This document shows, piece by piece, positions 1 to 11,713 of a stretch of DNA of 64,000 nucleotides. Made by a program: the position numbers and the translations under genes. The notes beneath the pieces were generated by a model. That model saw nothing but the letters and a program-made list of their open reading frames with translations. It was not told where the DNA came from and did not search any database. Position 1 is the stretch's first letter; each line of letters opens with the position of its first letter. Source of the stretch: Diospyros lotus. Its lineage: Eukaryota; Streptophyta; Magnoliopsida; Ericales; Ebenaceae. The stretch spans positions 38,555,119-38,619,118 of the forward strand of contig NC_068350.1 in assembly GCF_014633365.1 (NCBI RefSeq), given 5' to 3'.

Positions 1-1516
1 AAAATAATTAAATAAAAATTTTGCTAAATAGTTTAAATTTTTGTATAAGTAAGAAATTGGGTCAATTTAATATTTCAACTTTTGAAAACTTGGTCAATGA
101 CAGGCTGGGTTGCATGAAAATGAAAGTGGGAAACAAATATAATACAAAAAGGAAACTCAGAAACATTTTTTTTAAAAAAGTGGGAAATAGAAACGTATAA
201 ATAAAAAATATATGATTTTTTGTAAATAAAATTTTTAATATAGAAAATTATAAAAAATAATTATTCAATCAAATATAAACATAAATTCTATCATCTATTT
301 AAGTAAACATAAACACAAGTTTCTTATAATTCTAATGTGGTCATTGGGACAACAGAAATACAATTGCTTCTAGCTCTGGCATGGTTGAGAAATAGAAATA
401 CATTTTCAATATGTTTTCAATATTGCAAAATGACTTAGAAAAGTTTCCAAAACTATAAAAATAGCTCGAAAACATTTTTTTGTTTTGTTTTTCTTGACAT
501 TTTAAGATAAGAAACGTTTGAAGAACATTGAAACGATATTGTTTCAGTGTTTTCAAGTAGTACTAGAGATGACATGTATTAAGTTGGGATAATCTTAAAA
601 ATTTGAATACTAAACTAGATATAGGCGTATGGTATAAGGACTAAATTGGCCTTTTGTACGGATGTGATTATTATTATTTAATTCAATTTAAATATGAAAA
701 AAGAAAAGGAGAAGATGCGCCTTATCCCGCTTGACCTCTCCAATGCCAGTTTCCATCGCCATTGTTGTATTTGAAAGCCTTAGTTGAAAATAAGAATGTG
801 AAAGAGATAACAATTTGTGCTTAAAAAACTAAGGTGGCGTTTTCTTTACTTTTCAATTTTTAGTTTTGAGTTTTGAATTTATTTTTAGTTTTTTGTTTTG
901 ATAGTATATTTTTAGAAAATTGAAAACATGTTCTCTTTATCATTTTAAAAAACTAATTCTTAAAATAGAAAATTAGAAAACGTGTTCTTTTTGAAATTTT
1001 GAAAATAATTTTTAATAATATTTTATTCAGTAAATTTGATTATTCAGTAAATTAAAAATATTTAATGTTAATATATTATTAAAAAAATATATACATTTTA
1101 AAGTTAATGAATTTTGTAATATTGTTTCCCATTACAATAATAAAATATGAATAATTAAATGTTTTTTGAATTTTGAGTTTTCTTTACAATTTTTTTTTTG
1201 CTTTCAAAAATGTATTTTTAAAAACAGTAAAAAGAACTCGTTTTCATTATTTTAAAAAATTGAAAACTAAAAATGATTTGAAAACAATAAAGAGAACACA
1301 ATCTAAGCTTTGTATTTGAAAATTTGCTATTTTAAAATTTTAAAATGCTTAGTTATTTGTTATATTAGATATTAGAATAAATTTAAAGTTTAAATAATAT
1401 GATTAAATTTACATTTTAAAATTTTAATACATTTTAAAATTTTGCTAAATAGGAATTTCATGAAACAAAAAATCGTAAAGGTATCCACATTTTTGTGTTA
1501 GGGCATACCATGAGTA
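1..1516. repeat. Left part of repeat unit X (gene-flank sequence)
   Basis: AT-rich sequence without a credible gene. Bases 1-700 match the starts of the other units at 14421, 22516 and 39940 over hundreds of bases. Bases 1300-1510 match 16050-16250, so this is the 3' flank of the amplified gene locus. The unit is interrupted at 1517 by a CACTA element and resumes at 8765. Frames such as the 71-codon one at 341-556 (minus) are in low-complexity AT sequence and have no support. Confidence 0.7.
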
Positions 1517-1795
1517 CACTACAAGAAAAAGGGGTATTGTCGGTGAACTTTTCCCGATGGTTTAAACAACTGTCGGGAATACACCAAAATCTCCGGCAGT
1601 TTTAACAATCGCCGGGTATACATCCACATCCCCGGCGGTTTTGACAACCGCCTGGTATACACTCACATCCCCGGCGGTTTGGACAAATGCCGAATATGGA
1701 AAAGACATCCCCGACGGTTTTTATAAATCGCTGGTGATGTTTGCCCATCCCCGGCGGTTTTTAAAACCGCCGGGGATACGATTTAATATATCCCC
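1517..1795. repeat. CACTA left subterminal repeat region
   Basis: Alternating copies of a CCCCGGCGGTTTT motif and its inverse (AACCGCCGG) are spaced about 40-60 bases apart. This fits the transposase-binding subterminal region of CACTA elements. The array stops where a TATA-like ATTTAATATAT and a pyrimidine-rich tract begin. Confidence 0.8.
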
Positions 1796-2140
1796 GTGAA
1801 AATTCCCCTTCTCTCTCGTGCCCCCGCCCAAATCTTCCTCTCATCCCCCTCTCTTCCAAAATCCCCCCCTGCAAACCCTAGAACCCTCTCTCGCTCGGGC
1901 CTCGTTGTGTCTATCTAGCTCGCTCACTCGCCCTCGCTCTCGCCGCTAAGTCACTGCCTCCCTCGCCCTCGCTCTCGGTCTCTCACTCTCGATCGCTCTT
2001 GCCCTCTTAGTCTCTGTCTCTCTCGCCCTCAATCAGTCTCAATCTTGGTCTCGGTCTCACCCTCAATCGGTCTTGGTCTCGGTCTCGATCTCGCCCTCGC
2101 CCTCGCTCGCTCTCGCCTTCGCCCTAAAAAAAGGTTAGCT
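1796..2140 (+). repeat. Pyrimidine-rich (CTCGCCCTCG-like) tract, possible transcript leader
   Basis: About 340 bases of degenerate CTCGCCCTCGCTCTCGG-type repeats follow the subterminal region. They end at CCCTAAAAAAAG before GTTAGC, which could be a splice donor. Position and composition suggest the promoter-proximal 5' UTR of a CACTA-borne transcript. This is inference: no open frame runs through it. Confidence 0.4.
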
Positions 2141-3040
2141 TTGAAGCTTCTGCTTTGATTTGTCTATTAAAGCCATTTGTTTTCGCTTTAAGCTTACAAT
2201 TGATATGCTTGTCTTCAAAACAAGCATATCAATATGTTTGAGCAGATGGATTAGTTATGTTGTTGTGGTAGAGTTTTGAGTTTGAAAACAGATTAATTTG
2301 GTTGGTGAAATGAAGAAGCAATTGGGCAAACCACAGCCATATATGTTTGTTTGGTGAATCGAATCAATGAAAGAAACCAAAGGGAATGAGTATGTGGTTG
2401 TGAACTCAAATCACTTTTGCCATCCTCAACCTCAATTTGCATGAGCTGTAACTTCACTTCATTTTTGTTTTAATTTGGTTGATGCATTGCATATAATTCA
2501 CCCACGTGATGGTCACCTTGCTACCCTCTTTCTTCTTTCTTGCTCTTGTTTCATTACCTGTTTTCCTTTGCTGATAATCAATCATAGACAGACAGATAGA
2601 TAGATAGATAGATAGGCCCTGTTATAACTAAAAACAGAGAATTGAATTGAATTGAAATGAAATCTCTCTGAAGCAGGTAGGTCTAAATGGATATCATATC
2701 ATCATCTATCTGCAGATATATAAAATGGTTTTGTTGTGTCACTGTTTATTTAATGGCTTGATTGTGCCTTCTTCTTTGGATGTGGCCTACAACTGGAAAG
2801 CAATTAGATGACAAAACAATAAGCTTTAATTTAACAAACTAATCCATCTCAAGGAAACATTAATGGAAACTAGTGATAGTACACTCTATATGGGTCTGAT
2901 TTGGTACCTGTTAGTCTTTAATTGCTTTTTACATATAATATTTTACATGAAATATTATATGTAAATTACATATAATCTATCATGCTTTCCATGAGTTTGT
3001 ACTAACTTTGTCTTAAAAAGACTTGCATTCAAAGTGTTTT
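2141..3040. other. CACTA interior, no gene recognised
   Basis: Intron-like AT-rich sequence between the pyrimidine tract and the nested LTR. It contains a (GATA)n microsatellite at 2585-2616. No coding frame or RNA gene is seen. Confidence 0.5.
2585..2616. repeat. (GATA)n microsatellite
   Basis: AGACAGACAGATAGATAGAT-type tract with about five consecutive GATA units. Confidence 0.9.
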
Positions 3041-3776
3041 TGTAATACCCCATGTTCGTATGAGGTTGCCACGTAATTTCAATAAGTATAGAATACCGAA
3101 AAATTGGTTTGATAGCAGTTATACGTACCGAATCGACTGCAGGGAATGTCTTGGAGTGAAATTGTCTAAGAAAAATTATATGGTCTCGACGAGCGTATCA
3201 ACATAGGATTTATGGTATCGAAAGAAATCAAATTCGGAACACTTTTCGGTACAGCTAAAATACAGCTATCATTTAGGCTATAAAACCGAATCGTTATAGG
3301 AGGCTCCCGAAAAATCAACGGAACCCTAGGGGGGCTCCGATTTTGCGTAACGAGCAACCCTTCAGTGATTACGAGATGAACCAATAGCCCGGTGAGGGCA
3401 TTGGGGCGAATCGTCCTTTTTGACTAAGTTTTGAGTTATTAATTTTAGATTTTCGGTATTATAATGCAATTTAATTTAATGTTTAAGGGCATAGTTGCAA
3501 TAAGGAAATTAATTAAGTGGAATTAAGGTAAAAATTGAAATTTAAATGTGTAATTTCTCTTAATTAATAGTGTAATTTATAGTTATATATATATATATAT
3601 ATAATGCGTGTGCATTCGGTGGCTGTGTGTGCGTGAGTGATGGCTGCTGCTCTACAAACTGATTTTGCACGCAAACTCCATGCCTGCCGAGATTTATGGG
3701 AGATTTTTCACGCCAAGAGGGTTTTGCACGCAAGGAAGTATGGGCAAAAGTGGTGAGGTGGAGGGTGGAATTCGGC

Positions 3777-3783
3777 TATAAAA
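3777..3783 (+). promoter_or_regulatory. TATA box of solo LTR A
   Basis: TATAAAA within GGCTATAAAAGGAAGG. The equivalent position in copy B is CTATAAATAG (27595-27604), and in copy E it is the same sequence on the minus strand (11704-11713). Confidence 0.6.
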
Positions 3784-5173
3784 GGAAGGAGATGTGGGCG
3801 AATGGAAGCAAGGAGAAATGGCAGCGAGCGTGGGCGAGCAAGGCCGAGAGAGAGAGAAGAGATCATGAGGGAGAGGTGAGCTGAGGCAATGGCGTGAGGG
3901 GTGGCGGAGCAAACCGCCATAGCAAGCAGCGAGCGGCTATAGCCGCGGACTGCCAAGGTTGCGGGCGGCCATGGCCGCACGAGCAGCAACCAGCCGAGGG
4001 CCGAAGACCGAAGGCGGTCGCGATCAACTACCGGCGAAGCTGTGCGGGCAGCGGGGGCGACCGGTGGTGGCGAGCAGAGGCCTGAGGAGCGGTCGAAAGC
4101 AGCAAGCCGCGGCCATGGCCGCGAGCTCCAGCTGTGGCAGGGCTGCACCAGCCGCGGCCAACAGTGGCCGCGAGCAGCTCCGAGCGACGGCAGCGACTGG
4201 GGATGGCCAGTGATGGCACAACAGGCCACCGAAGCAGCCGGCGAAGGAGGCGGGCGCGGGAGGAAGAAATAGAGGAGGAGGAAGAAGTAGAGGAGGAGGA
4301 AGAAGGAGGGAGAAAGAAGAAAAGAAAAAGAAAAAAAAGAAAAGAAAAGAAAGAAAAGAAAGAAAAGAAAAGAAAATAGGAAAAATGATGGGAAAAATTC
4401 TAGAAAAATCCTGAAAAATAGAAAATTATGTTTCGGTGATATCTCGGAGATTTTGGTGAGAAACGGCTCGGGCACGCTTTTCGAGAATATTGCATGCAAA
4501 TCGAGAAAATCGGAGATGCTAAGTTAAGGTGAGTGAAATTCCCTAGAAAATTTTAGAAATTCCAAAATATTATTTTATGAATTTTTGTAGTGAAATATTT
4601 GAGAAAATATTTTTAGAAATATTTAATCTGGATTTATTGAGGAAAAATAAGAAGAAATAGAGAGAAAATTATAGAAAATGCCAAAAATTATGGGAAAATA
4701 GATTTTAATGATTATTTAAATAATTATGGTGATTAGGATACTTTGAGGCTGAAGTTGAAGAGAGTCATGTAAATTTTGAGGTTGGCACGCAAATCGAGGC
4801 AAGGCACGGACATCGAGGTGTCCCGATAAGCTTGAGAAGGTAAGAGGTACTTCCTCGAAAATATTTTCATCATATTGACATGCTTTGATATGTATCCATC
4901 ACGTAGAATGCATCCATGACATGACTATGAAATGCATAAATACACGTTGATGTCATTGATTACACGCATATGAGGCCGTAGGGAGTACGAACTGGCACCG
5001 CTGCCTTACCAAGGGTGCACCCATACACCCTGTCTTTGAAAGAGGTGGCCGCTAAAATGGTAGGCAGCATGAGGGGTGCAGTTGACACCTACGATGAAAG
5101 ACATTGCATACACACATGACATAGCATGATGTACCCTTACTTAGATGTTTCATCATCTAACTTGGGTTCGCCC

Positions 5174-5194
5174 CTGGAACATTCAACGTTCCAG
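5174..5194. promoter_or_regulatory. Conserved LTR palindrome (heat-shock-element-like), copy A
   Basis: Arms CTGGAAC and GTTCCAG are perfect inverse complements around the spacer ATTCAAC. Inside it GAACATTC matches the GAAnnTTC core of a heat-shock element. Counterparts lie in three other LTRs (10447-10467, 29034-29056, 30467-30488). Confidence 0.45.
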
Positions 5195-5551
5195 TCGAAA
5201 TTCGCAGTGATGATGCAGAGGTTGGAGATGTGTAATGACGCGAGACACCAAGAAACGAGTAAATGTACCATGATATGTTGAAATATTAATTATGTACGTT
5301 TTAATTATTTTCAGCACGTTTTGAGAAATATTGAAGATGTAAGAATTTATTTATAATTCATATTAGGATATTAGGTTTCGATCATTGCTTCCGCATTCAA
5401 TATGTACAGTGATTCTCTTTCGAGAAAAATATTTGGGAATTCGAGGACGGATTCGAGAAATGATATGATTTAGCTTTAATTAGTGTTCGAAAGAAAGAAA
5501 TTTATTGTCCCAATTTATAACGCGCCCGAGAAAGTGGGGCGTTACAGTTTT

Positions 5552-8334
5552 GTTTGTTACAAACAAACAAAGCACTCTGAATTAAATTAAATGGGTGACC
5601 TTATGAATCTAGACTTGGGGAGTTGATATATGGGTTAGTAATTAAATTTTCTTAATTTTTTATGTAGTCCACATTATCATATTTTGACAAGTGGCAGCTG
5701 CTAGCTATCAAGGTAATGTACATGACCATATTCATTGCAAAATATTAGGTACACTGATCCCAGGCCCAAATTAATTTAATTACAGGTCGTAGTCATGATT
5801 ATGCTTCATAAGCCATATACTTGCACTCAAAATCTTGAAAATAGTGAAAATTTTCAAGGGTTATAAGACAGCCAGCAAAAGGTATGAATATATGTTTATG
5901 TTCGTAGTTTTCTATGTTTTGATATGTTATTTTTGGTTTCAAGTTCAAATTCAAAGTTAAGTTCAAATGCAAGTTCGTGCAATACTTGAGGCAATGAGAT
6001 ATACACCACCGACTCCAAATAATACACCACAACCGAGACAGGTATGCCATTCCATTAGTGCATTTTGTGATTTAAAATTGCATGTTTACTATATATATTA
6101 ACTAAACTATTTTGAAATATAGCCATCCTCATGTGCTAGTGCTTCTGCCACACATGCAAGCACACCATCACCCGAAGTTGAATGCGCTGTATTATCGACA
6201 CCAGAATGTGATCATTATTTAGAAGTAATTCGCTACCAAATAGTTAATATACTTCAAAATCATTACACTTGCGTGTTACATTCAAATGTTTGGATAGCTA
6301 TGTCTATAGTCTACAAAATGTTTGTTGACCAAATTATACTTTCTCCCTCAAATACTTTTAGCAGTTTACTAATACCTTTCACCTGTTCATTGTATTGCTC
6401 TTGATTCCTACCTTTGTTGTTGCTTAAATATGGTTGTGGTTTAGCTCATTTTTAGAATTAAAAATAGCATTTAATCATAAAAATTTAAAATGTTAAAATA
6501 TAAAAAACATATATCAATATCCAAATAGTATTAACTACTAAAACATTTGTATCCAAATGTTTGATTTAATTTGATTATTTCATAGCAATGCCAAAATAGA
6601 AACTAAGGCTTGTGATTATTGTTGTAGATTGCTTCCAAATTTTCTCTTTCTATCTTATCGTAAAAGGTTTCCCCTTTGTTATTGATTCTCAATTAAATGA
6701 TTTGCCTATGGAAACTGAAGACATTTACAATCATTTTACATAAAGGTGCAGATAATCAGTTTGACAAGATTTAATTTAGAACACAGAAGTGCATTTACGA
6801 CTCAATTTGAGAGCAAAACCTTTTAGCTACTTTTTGGCTAAGAAAAAGTTAAAAGGGTTGTTTGAAAGTTGACAGTTTTTTCTCTAGTGGACTTAGAAAG
6901 CAAAATAATTCACGAATCAAATTTTTTCCAAGGAGGTGATTAGAGATCTAAAGCAAGCACCAAGAGTGATATTTTGACTTGGGATTTGATATGATGAAGA
7001 CATTATACTGGTTAAAACATTCAAAATTTCATTTTTGTTCATTTTTATAATAGGTGTTCCGACTAGGTGTACCTTATTGTGTTAACTTTGAAGGCAAAGA
7101 AAGTGATGGTCAGTCTAAATGTACATGACTGGAAATCATTTCATTTAAAAACGATAATGATATAAGAGATTGATTCAATTTTTTTGAGACTTGGAATGGG
7201 CAAAAGTGACGTTTTCATGTCTTGGCAAAACTGAATCGATCTCTAAATTCTGTTGAAGTATCAGTAGTGCTTAAAAGTCATGGTCACTAGCATTGAGACT
7301 GAGAATTTTTAGGTTACCTAGTTTGCGAACTCTGATAGGTTGAGGTTTTGGAAATATAAATGAGAAGGGATGAGGGGGGAGATTGTGAACCCAAATGCAT
7401 TTGTGTTCGACAATCTCTCCTATTCCGGTTTCGTCCAACCCAAAACCCTCTCTTTCTAATCTAGGTTCGGGGAAACCTAGAACTCTATCTGGGCGATGTG
7501 GAAACCCTATCACTGTTAAAAATGTGGGGAATTTGGCATGATAATTGTTTTTATTTTAAAAATGGGGACAAATTCGCATGTTAATGTTAAGATGTAAAAA
7601 CATCCTTTTTGTTCTTTTGAATATAATTGGGGTGTTAAAAGAGTCATTTGGTGCTCAACAATTCATACAAACAGTCTTACAGTCTTGGTATGCAAAATTT
7701 TCCCATTTTAAGATAATATCAGTGGGAAAGTGAGATGACTCACTTTGTCTGGCTTTAAATTATTATTATTTCTTAAAAAATATTATCTTCCTTTGATACT
7801 ATTGTATTGATTGATATGCATATCACTATCTTTTTATTTATAGAGTGTTCAAATGTTGGTTAATTTGCTCATCCTTATTTTCTATTATAGAAAAAGAAAT
7901 AAAAAATGAAAAGGTTACTGCCAAAGTACCAAACGCAATTTGTGAATTATTATATTGATTAAATAATCATGATTATAAATATTAATTGACAATAAATAAT
8001 TTGTTGGACAACACAGACAGAGAGAGAGATGTGAATTATTTACAAACAGAGTGATTTCTTTTTGCAACACCCATCTGTAGATATTAATTGTATCACATAC
8101 CCATTTGTAGACGAATATGTTCTTGCTGACTGCTGAGATCTTGTTGATAGTATTATTATTAGTAAGTTTTCTCTAATTAAACTCATAAATGTCATGATGT
8201 ACAATCACCCAATTATCTACTTCTTGCCAGCTCTTACTGTGCCTTACCATCAAGTGTTTGATTCAATGTTAGTGCACTTGTAACAAATTTTTTAAATAAG
8301 TACAGGAATCTGCCGTGCCCTTAAATCATTAGAA
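5552..8334. other. CACTA interior, mostly unassigned AT-rich sequence
   Basis: After the nested LTR there is about 2.8 kb of AT-rich sequence. The only coding-like parts are the two short candidate exons at 5944-6225. A less AT-rich island at 7300-7510 has an 80-codon minus-strand frame without recognisable motifs, perhaps a captured gene fragment. Nothing else is supported. Confidence 0.45.
5944..6225 (+). pseudogene. Possible remnant exons of a CACTA-borne protein
   Basis: A frame reading RAILEAMRYTPPTPNNTPQPRQ ends at CAG before GTATGC (about 6039). After a short intron ending in TATAG (6122), a second frame reads SSCASASATHASTPSPE and onward. Low-complexity Pro/Thr/Ser tails like this occur at the C-termini of plant En/Spm-associated proteins. 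No catalytic domain is present and the upstream frame contains a stop, so this is at best a decayed 3' end. It could equally be chance. Confidence 0.25.
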
Positions 8335-8764
8335 CAAGTGGTTGGCCGTAAAGTTGTCAATTTGCCACACTTTTACCGACGGTTTCTAACTGCCGGCAAA
8401 TTTATGAAATTTTCGGACTTTGCTGGCGGTTTATAAACTGTCGGTAAAATATAATTACCGACTGTTTTTAAACCTCTGGCAAAGTTAAAACTTTGCCGGC
8501 AGTTTAGTATTACCGACGGTTTTTAAATTGTCGGCAAAATCAAAACTTTGCCGGCAAATTTCAGTAACCGTTGGAAATTTTCGACGATTTGCAAAAAAGG
8601 CCAGGAATTTGTATTTTTACCGGCGGTTAAAAATCGCCGGTAATATTTTCCGACGGAGGTATTTCTAGCAGATATAATTACCGTCGGTAAAAATTTTACC
8701 GGCGATTTTTTTACTTTTTCCGACAATTTTTCAACCGCCGATAAAAATCGAACCTCTTGTAATG
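8335..8764. repeat. CACTA right subterminal repeat region
   Basis: At least ten copies of ACCGACGGTTT or GCCGGCAAA-type motifs in both directions within about 430 bases, ending at the TCTTGTAATG terminus. They mirror the left subterminal region but differ in the linker. Confidence 0.8.
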
Positions 8765-8767
8765 GTA

Positions 8768-9290
8768 TCACAACAAACGACTAAACAAGCACACAAAGAG
8801 AGTCCTCTACATAAAAAAATAACAAAAAGAAAACTATATAACTATGTATAATGATCAGAGAACATGTTTGAGAGAAAATTAACAAAATTTAATAGTTTAC
8901 AAATTTATATTTTTTTATTGTCAAAATACAACAATTATAATTTATAATTTTAGAAATTTAGACTTTGTGGAGGTAGAGCACGACTATAGCACGTGAAAAT
9001 CAATAGTTAATACTGCACTCCCCCCCCCCTCGCCCCCCCAAAAAAACAATAATCAAAATTTATAATCTTAAAAATTTAGATATTATAGAGGTAGAGCACG
9101 ACTATAGCACGAGAAGATTAACAGTTAAGACTGCACTTTCCTCTAAAAAAGAAAGCAACAATTTAAATTTATAATCTTGGAAATTTAGACTTTGTGGAGG
9201 TAGAGCATAATTGTAGTATGAGAAGATTAACAATTAAGACTACACTTTCCTCTAATAAAAATAAAACACGAAAAGGTTAAGGCTACACCA
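8768..9290. repeat. Unit X resumes; three tandem copies of a ~110-bp repeat
   Basis: Sequence after the CACTA element continues the gene 3' flank seen at 16260. Bases 8930-9260 hold three tandem copies of a roughly 110-bp unit whose core reads GGAGGTAGAGCACGACTATA and then AGCACGAGAAGATCAACAG. Every gene-flank copy in the window has one or two of these units (for example 16435-16555, 40855-41100, and reversed at 44200-44465). No open frame or RNA fold is evident. Confidence 0.75.
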
Positions 9291-10050
9291 AAGGAGTATA
9301 TCTACCATCAAAGGAAGCTTTCACTTTCTATTCGTATCTCTGTTTCTTATTCTGCTCAACACTAGTAGGTGTTGTGCTCCCTTGGTACCTCCCGTTCTCA
9401 TTTGCACAATGCTTGTTGCTTTGCAAGATGAAACATATGTATATATACACACATACATGCAGATACACTAAAGTTCAAGAGATTGTAGCATGGAGATTCC
9501 CAATAGAATTCAACTACTTACCTTGAGGGTCCATATCCATGGAGGTATGATAGCTTCCTATTGCACTTCCCTAAGAGCCACCAAAAGCATGACATCATAA
9601 CATAAGCTAAGCAAAGTAGCAAAATCCTAAGAAGCCCTAGTAAATGAAGCAATAACGAAAAACAAAAACCAAAGAGATAGATCAATGAATTCCATATGCT
9701 CTTACAGATGCTAACGAAGGGATCATATCTTTGGGTTAGGCACTATGTAGCTTGCATCCATAGCTTTAGAAACACCAAGACGCCATGAGTTCGAGTCTTC
9801 TCTCATTTCATCTCCTTAGCAAATCTTCTCAAGAATTTCTTCATTATCATCCTTGATTACTTCCTTTTGGCGTGTTGGATCACACCTCCACCTTCTCTAA
9901 AGAAGCAAGAGATTCCTCAATCGTTAATAGGGAGATAAAGTAGGCCCTTGATCATATTTTTCTTTCTTGAGAGTTAAAAGGATTATTCTTACGGATTTGT
10001 TCCTTTTAGCTTCAATTGGTCCAACTAAGTTGATAAGAGGTAGCTGCTAA
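9290..10050 (-). pseudogene. Unit X gene remnant: gene body deleted, only 5' region left
   Basis: The 3' flank (ending AAGGTTAAGGCTACACC) joins directly to sequence that in unit Y lies upstream of the gene (starting TATATCTACCATCAAAGG, 19925). The 3.3 kb holding all four coding exons in Y (about 16580-19920) is therefore missing here. Bases 9300-9560 match the candidate leader exons of Y. Unit X cannot make the protein. Confidence 0.65.
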
Positions 10051-10446
10051 TGTAACGCCTCATTTTTTCGAGCGTTAAATAATTTAGAAATTTCAGAAAT
10101 ATTTTTTTCAATATAAACCATTTCCCGACAATTCCGTTTTACCTTCCCAGCATACTAAACAAGAATCAATAAGCTAAGATAGGTAATCATCATAAATGCA
10201 GAAACTTAAAATCGAAACCTGATATGGTACATACCTGAATTCACTTTATTTTATATTATAAAGAATCCGTACCACATATTACATCATATTATAAAATACA
10301 TGGAGATTCCATAAACATTCTAACAAGACTAATCATCAATAAAGCATAAGATAAAACATATCCGAATCAGTTCGCTAAATCCATCGGCCACGCCATCACG
10401 TGCCGTCTCATCTCAACCTGCTTCTTGCCTAAGCTGCAAGTCTAAA

Positions 10447-10467
10447 CTGGAACGTTGAATGTTCCAG
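10447..10467. promoter_or_regulatory. Conserved LTR palindrome, copy E
   Basis: Perfect 7-bp arms CTGGAAC and GTTCCAG around GTTGAAT. It is the reverse-orientation counterpart of the palindrome at 5174-5194. Confidence 0.45.
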
Positions 10468-11703
10468 AGGCATAACCCATTAGAAGATGGAACTTCTAGT
10501 GAGGGTCCAAAAACAAAACATATATTTGAATGCATGATGCAATAACATGAACAACATTTGCCCTTAATATAACTTCCCAGGCCCACCAGCCCATTCTAAG
10601 TAAATCCCGAACTTCTACAGGATAAGCCTGACGTTATTCCATCACTGCCCTAGGGGAATTACGGCTACACTTTAGGGCAACATCCAATTCTCATGCACAA
10701 ATATCAATGTAACAATAATATCGTGTCATGCAATTTTCACGACTTTCCATGCAATATGCCAAAATGAATATTACATTCATAACAACATGCATATATAACA
10801 GACATATCATGAATATAAGTTCTCGTGAGAAAACCACTCACAATACCATAGTTAGGATAGGAAAACTCACATTTTCCCAAAGATTAAAACACCTCGAAAA
10901 GTGCGCATCGCCTCAATATGCGTGCCTGACCTTGATTCTCGTGTCAACTCTCAAAGTTGCACCAATCACATCATCTCAATCACCTCAATCATAAAAATGA
11001 TATTTAATCACTAAATATCCTAATATTCCATTTATTTTATTTTCCCATAATTTTCTCTCATTTTTCTTCTAAAAATCCCAATAAATACCATCGAGACTAT
11101 TTTCTCAAATCTAACTCCACAACAATTCATAATAGGTTATGAACTTCAAGGGAAAAATACTAGACTTACCCGGATGGTGCATTTTCAAGCAAAATAAGGC
11201 TCTTTGGTGTGAAAATCGAGACATCGGGAACCCAAACTTCAAAAATTTTGCACAGACCTCCATATATAAAATATTTTTCTTTATTTTTCAGTATTTTTTT
11301 CCAATTTTTTCAGCAGCCTACGCTTCCACACGTGCCTGCACACGCCTAGGGCAAGTGGCGCGAGTGAAGCACCAGCGTGTGACCGGCACGCGTCAGTCAT
11401 CTTCCAGGCCGACACCACCAGCTACTTCCCCTTTTCCAGTCGATCCTTTTGGTATGCCTCGGAGCTTGAAAGAAGTTCGGGAAAGGCCTTAACGGACCGG
11501 TCAAAGCTTCGGCTTGGCCATCCGTCTCCAACTCCGGCGAGGCTTCGAAACACCTTCAAACGGCCATGAAAATAGCCCAAATTCTCCAGAATTGATCCTT
11601 AGGGCATGGGAAACAAAAGCCCCTTATTACCATTGCCCAATTCGTTTGAAAACACGGCCAATTTGAAGCTTTAAACTTCCAAACTTTCGGCCACTTCGAA
11701 TGT

Positions 11704-11713
11704 CTATTTATAG
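11704..11713 (-). promoter_or_regulatory. TATA box of solo LTR E
   Basis: Minus strand CTATAAATAG, identical to the box in LTR B at 27595-27604. Confidence 0.6.

Larger units (their letters stand above)
3041..5546 (+). mobile_element. Solo LTR A (TGTAATACCC...GGGGCGTTACA family), nested in the CACTA element
   Basis: Begins TGTAATACCCCATG and ends GGGGCGTTACA, a TG...CA LTR with short inverted ends. The 5-bp TSD GTTTT lies at 3036-3040 and 5547-5551. There is no primer-binding site, polypurine tract or pol sequence, so it is read as a solo LTR left by recombination. A TATAAAA box lies at 3777-3783. It is followed by a GC-rich stretch with repeated GCCATGGC palindromes and then a GA-rich tract (about 4262-4380), a layout shared with copy B. 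An (AT)n run is at 3584-3603. The parent is probably an LTR retrotransposon of the Gypsy type, but without internal coding sequence this is inference. Long frames inside it come from composition. Confidence 0.85.
1517..8764. mobile_element. Non-autonomous CACTA (En/Spm-like) DNA transposon
   Basis: The left end reads CACTACAAGAAAAA, the classic CACTA terminus. The right end reads TCTTGTAATG, the inverted terminus with one change. A 3-bp TSD, GTA, lies at 1514-1516 and 8765-8767. Removing the element restores sequence matching the empty paralogous site at 16246-16275. Both ends carry many short direct and inverted copies of a CCGGCGGTTT-type motif, as CACTA subterminal regions do. No TnpD-type transposase was found. 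A solo LTR (3041-5546) is nested inside. The left and right subterminal motifs are related but not identical, so a composite of two elements is possible, but the TSD and empty site favour one insertion. Confidence 0.85.

Noticed and set aside
3696..4499. Long overlapping frames on both strands (up to 263 codons, minus) in LTR A
   Set aside because: They lie over a GC-rich then GA-rich tract of a solo LTR, exist in several frames at once and are low-complexity. The homologous LTRs do not keep them.
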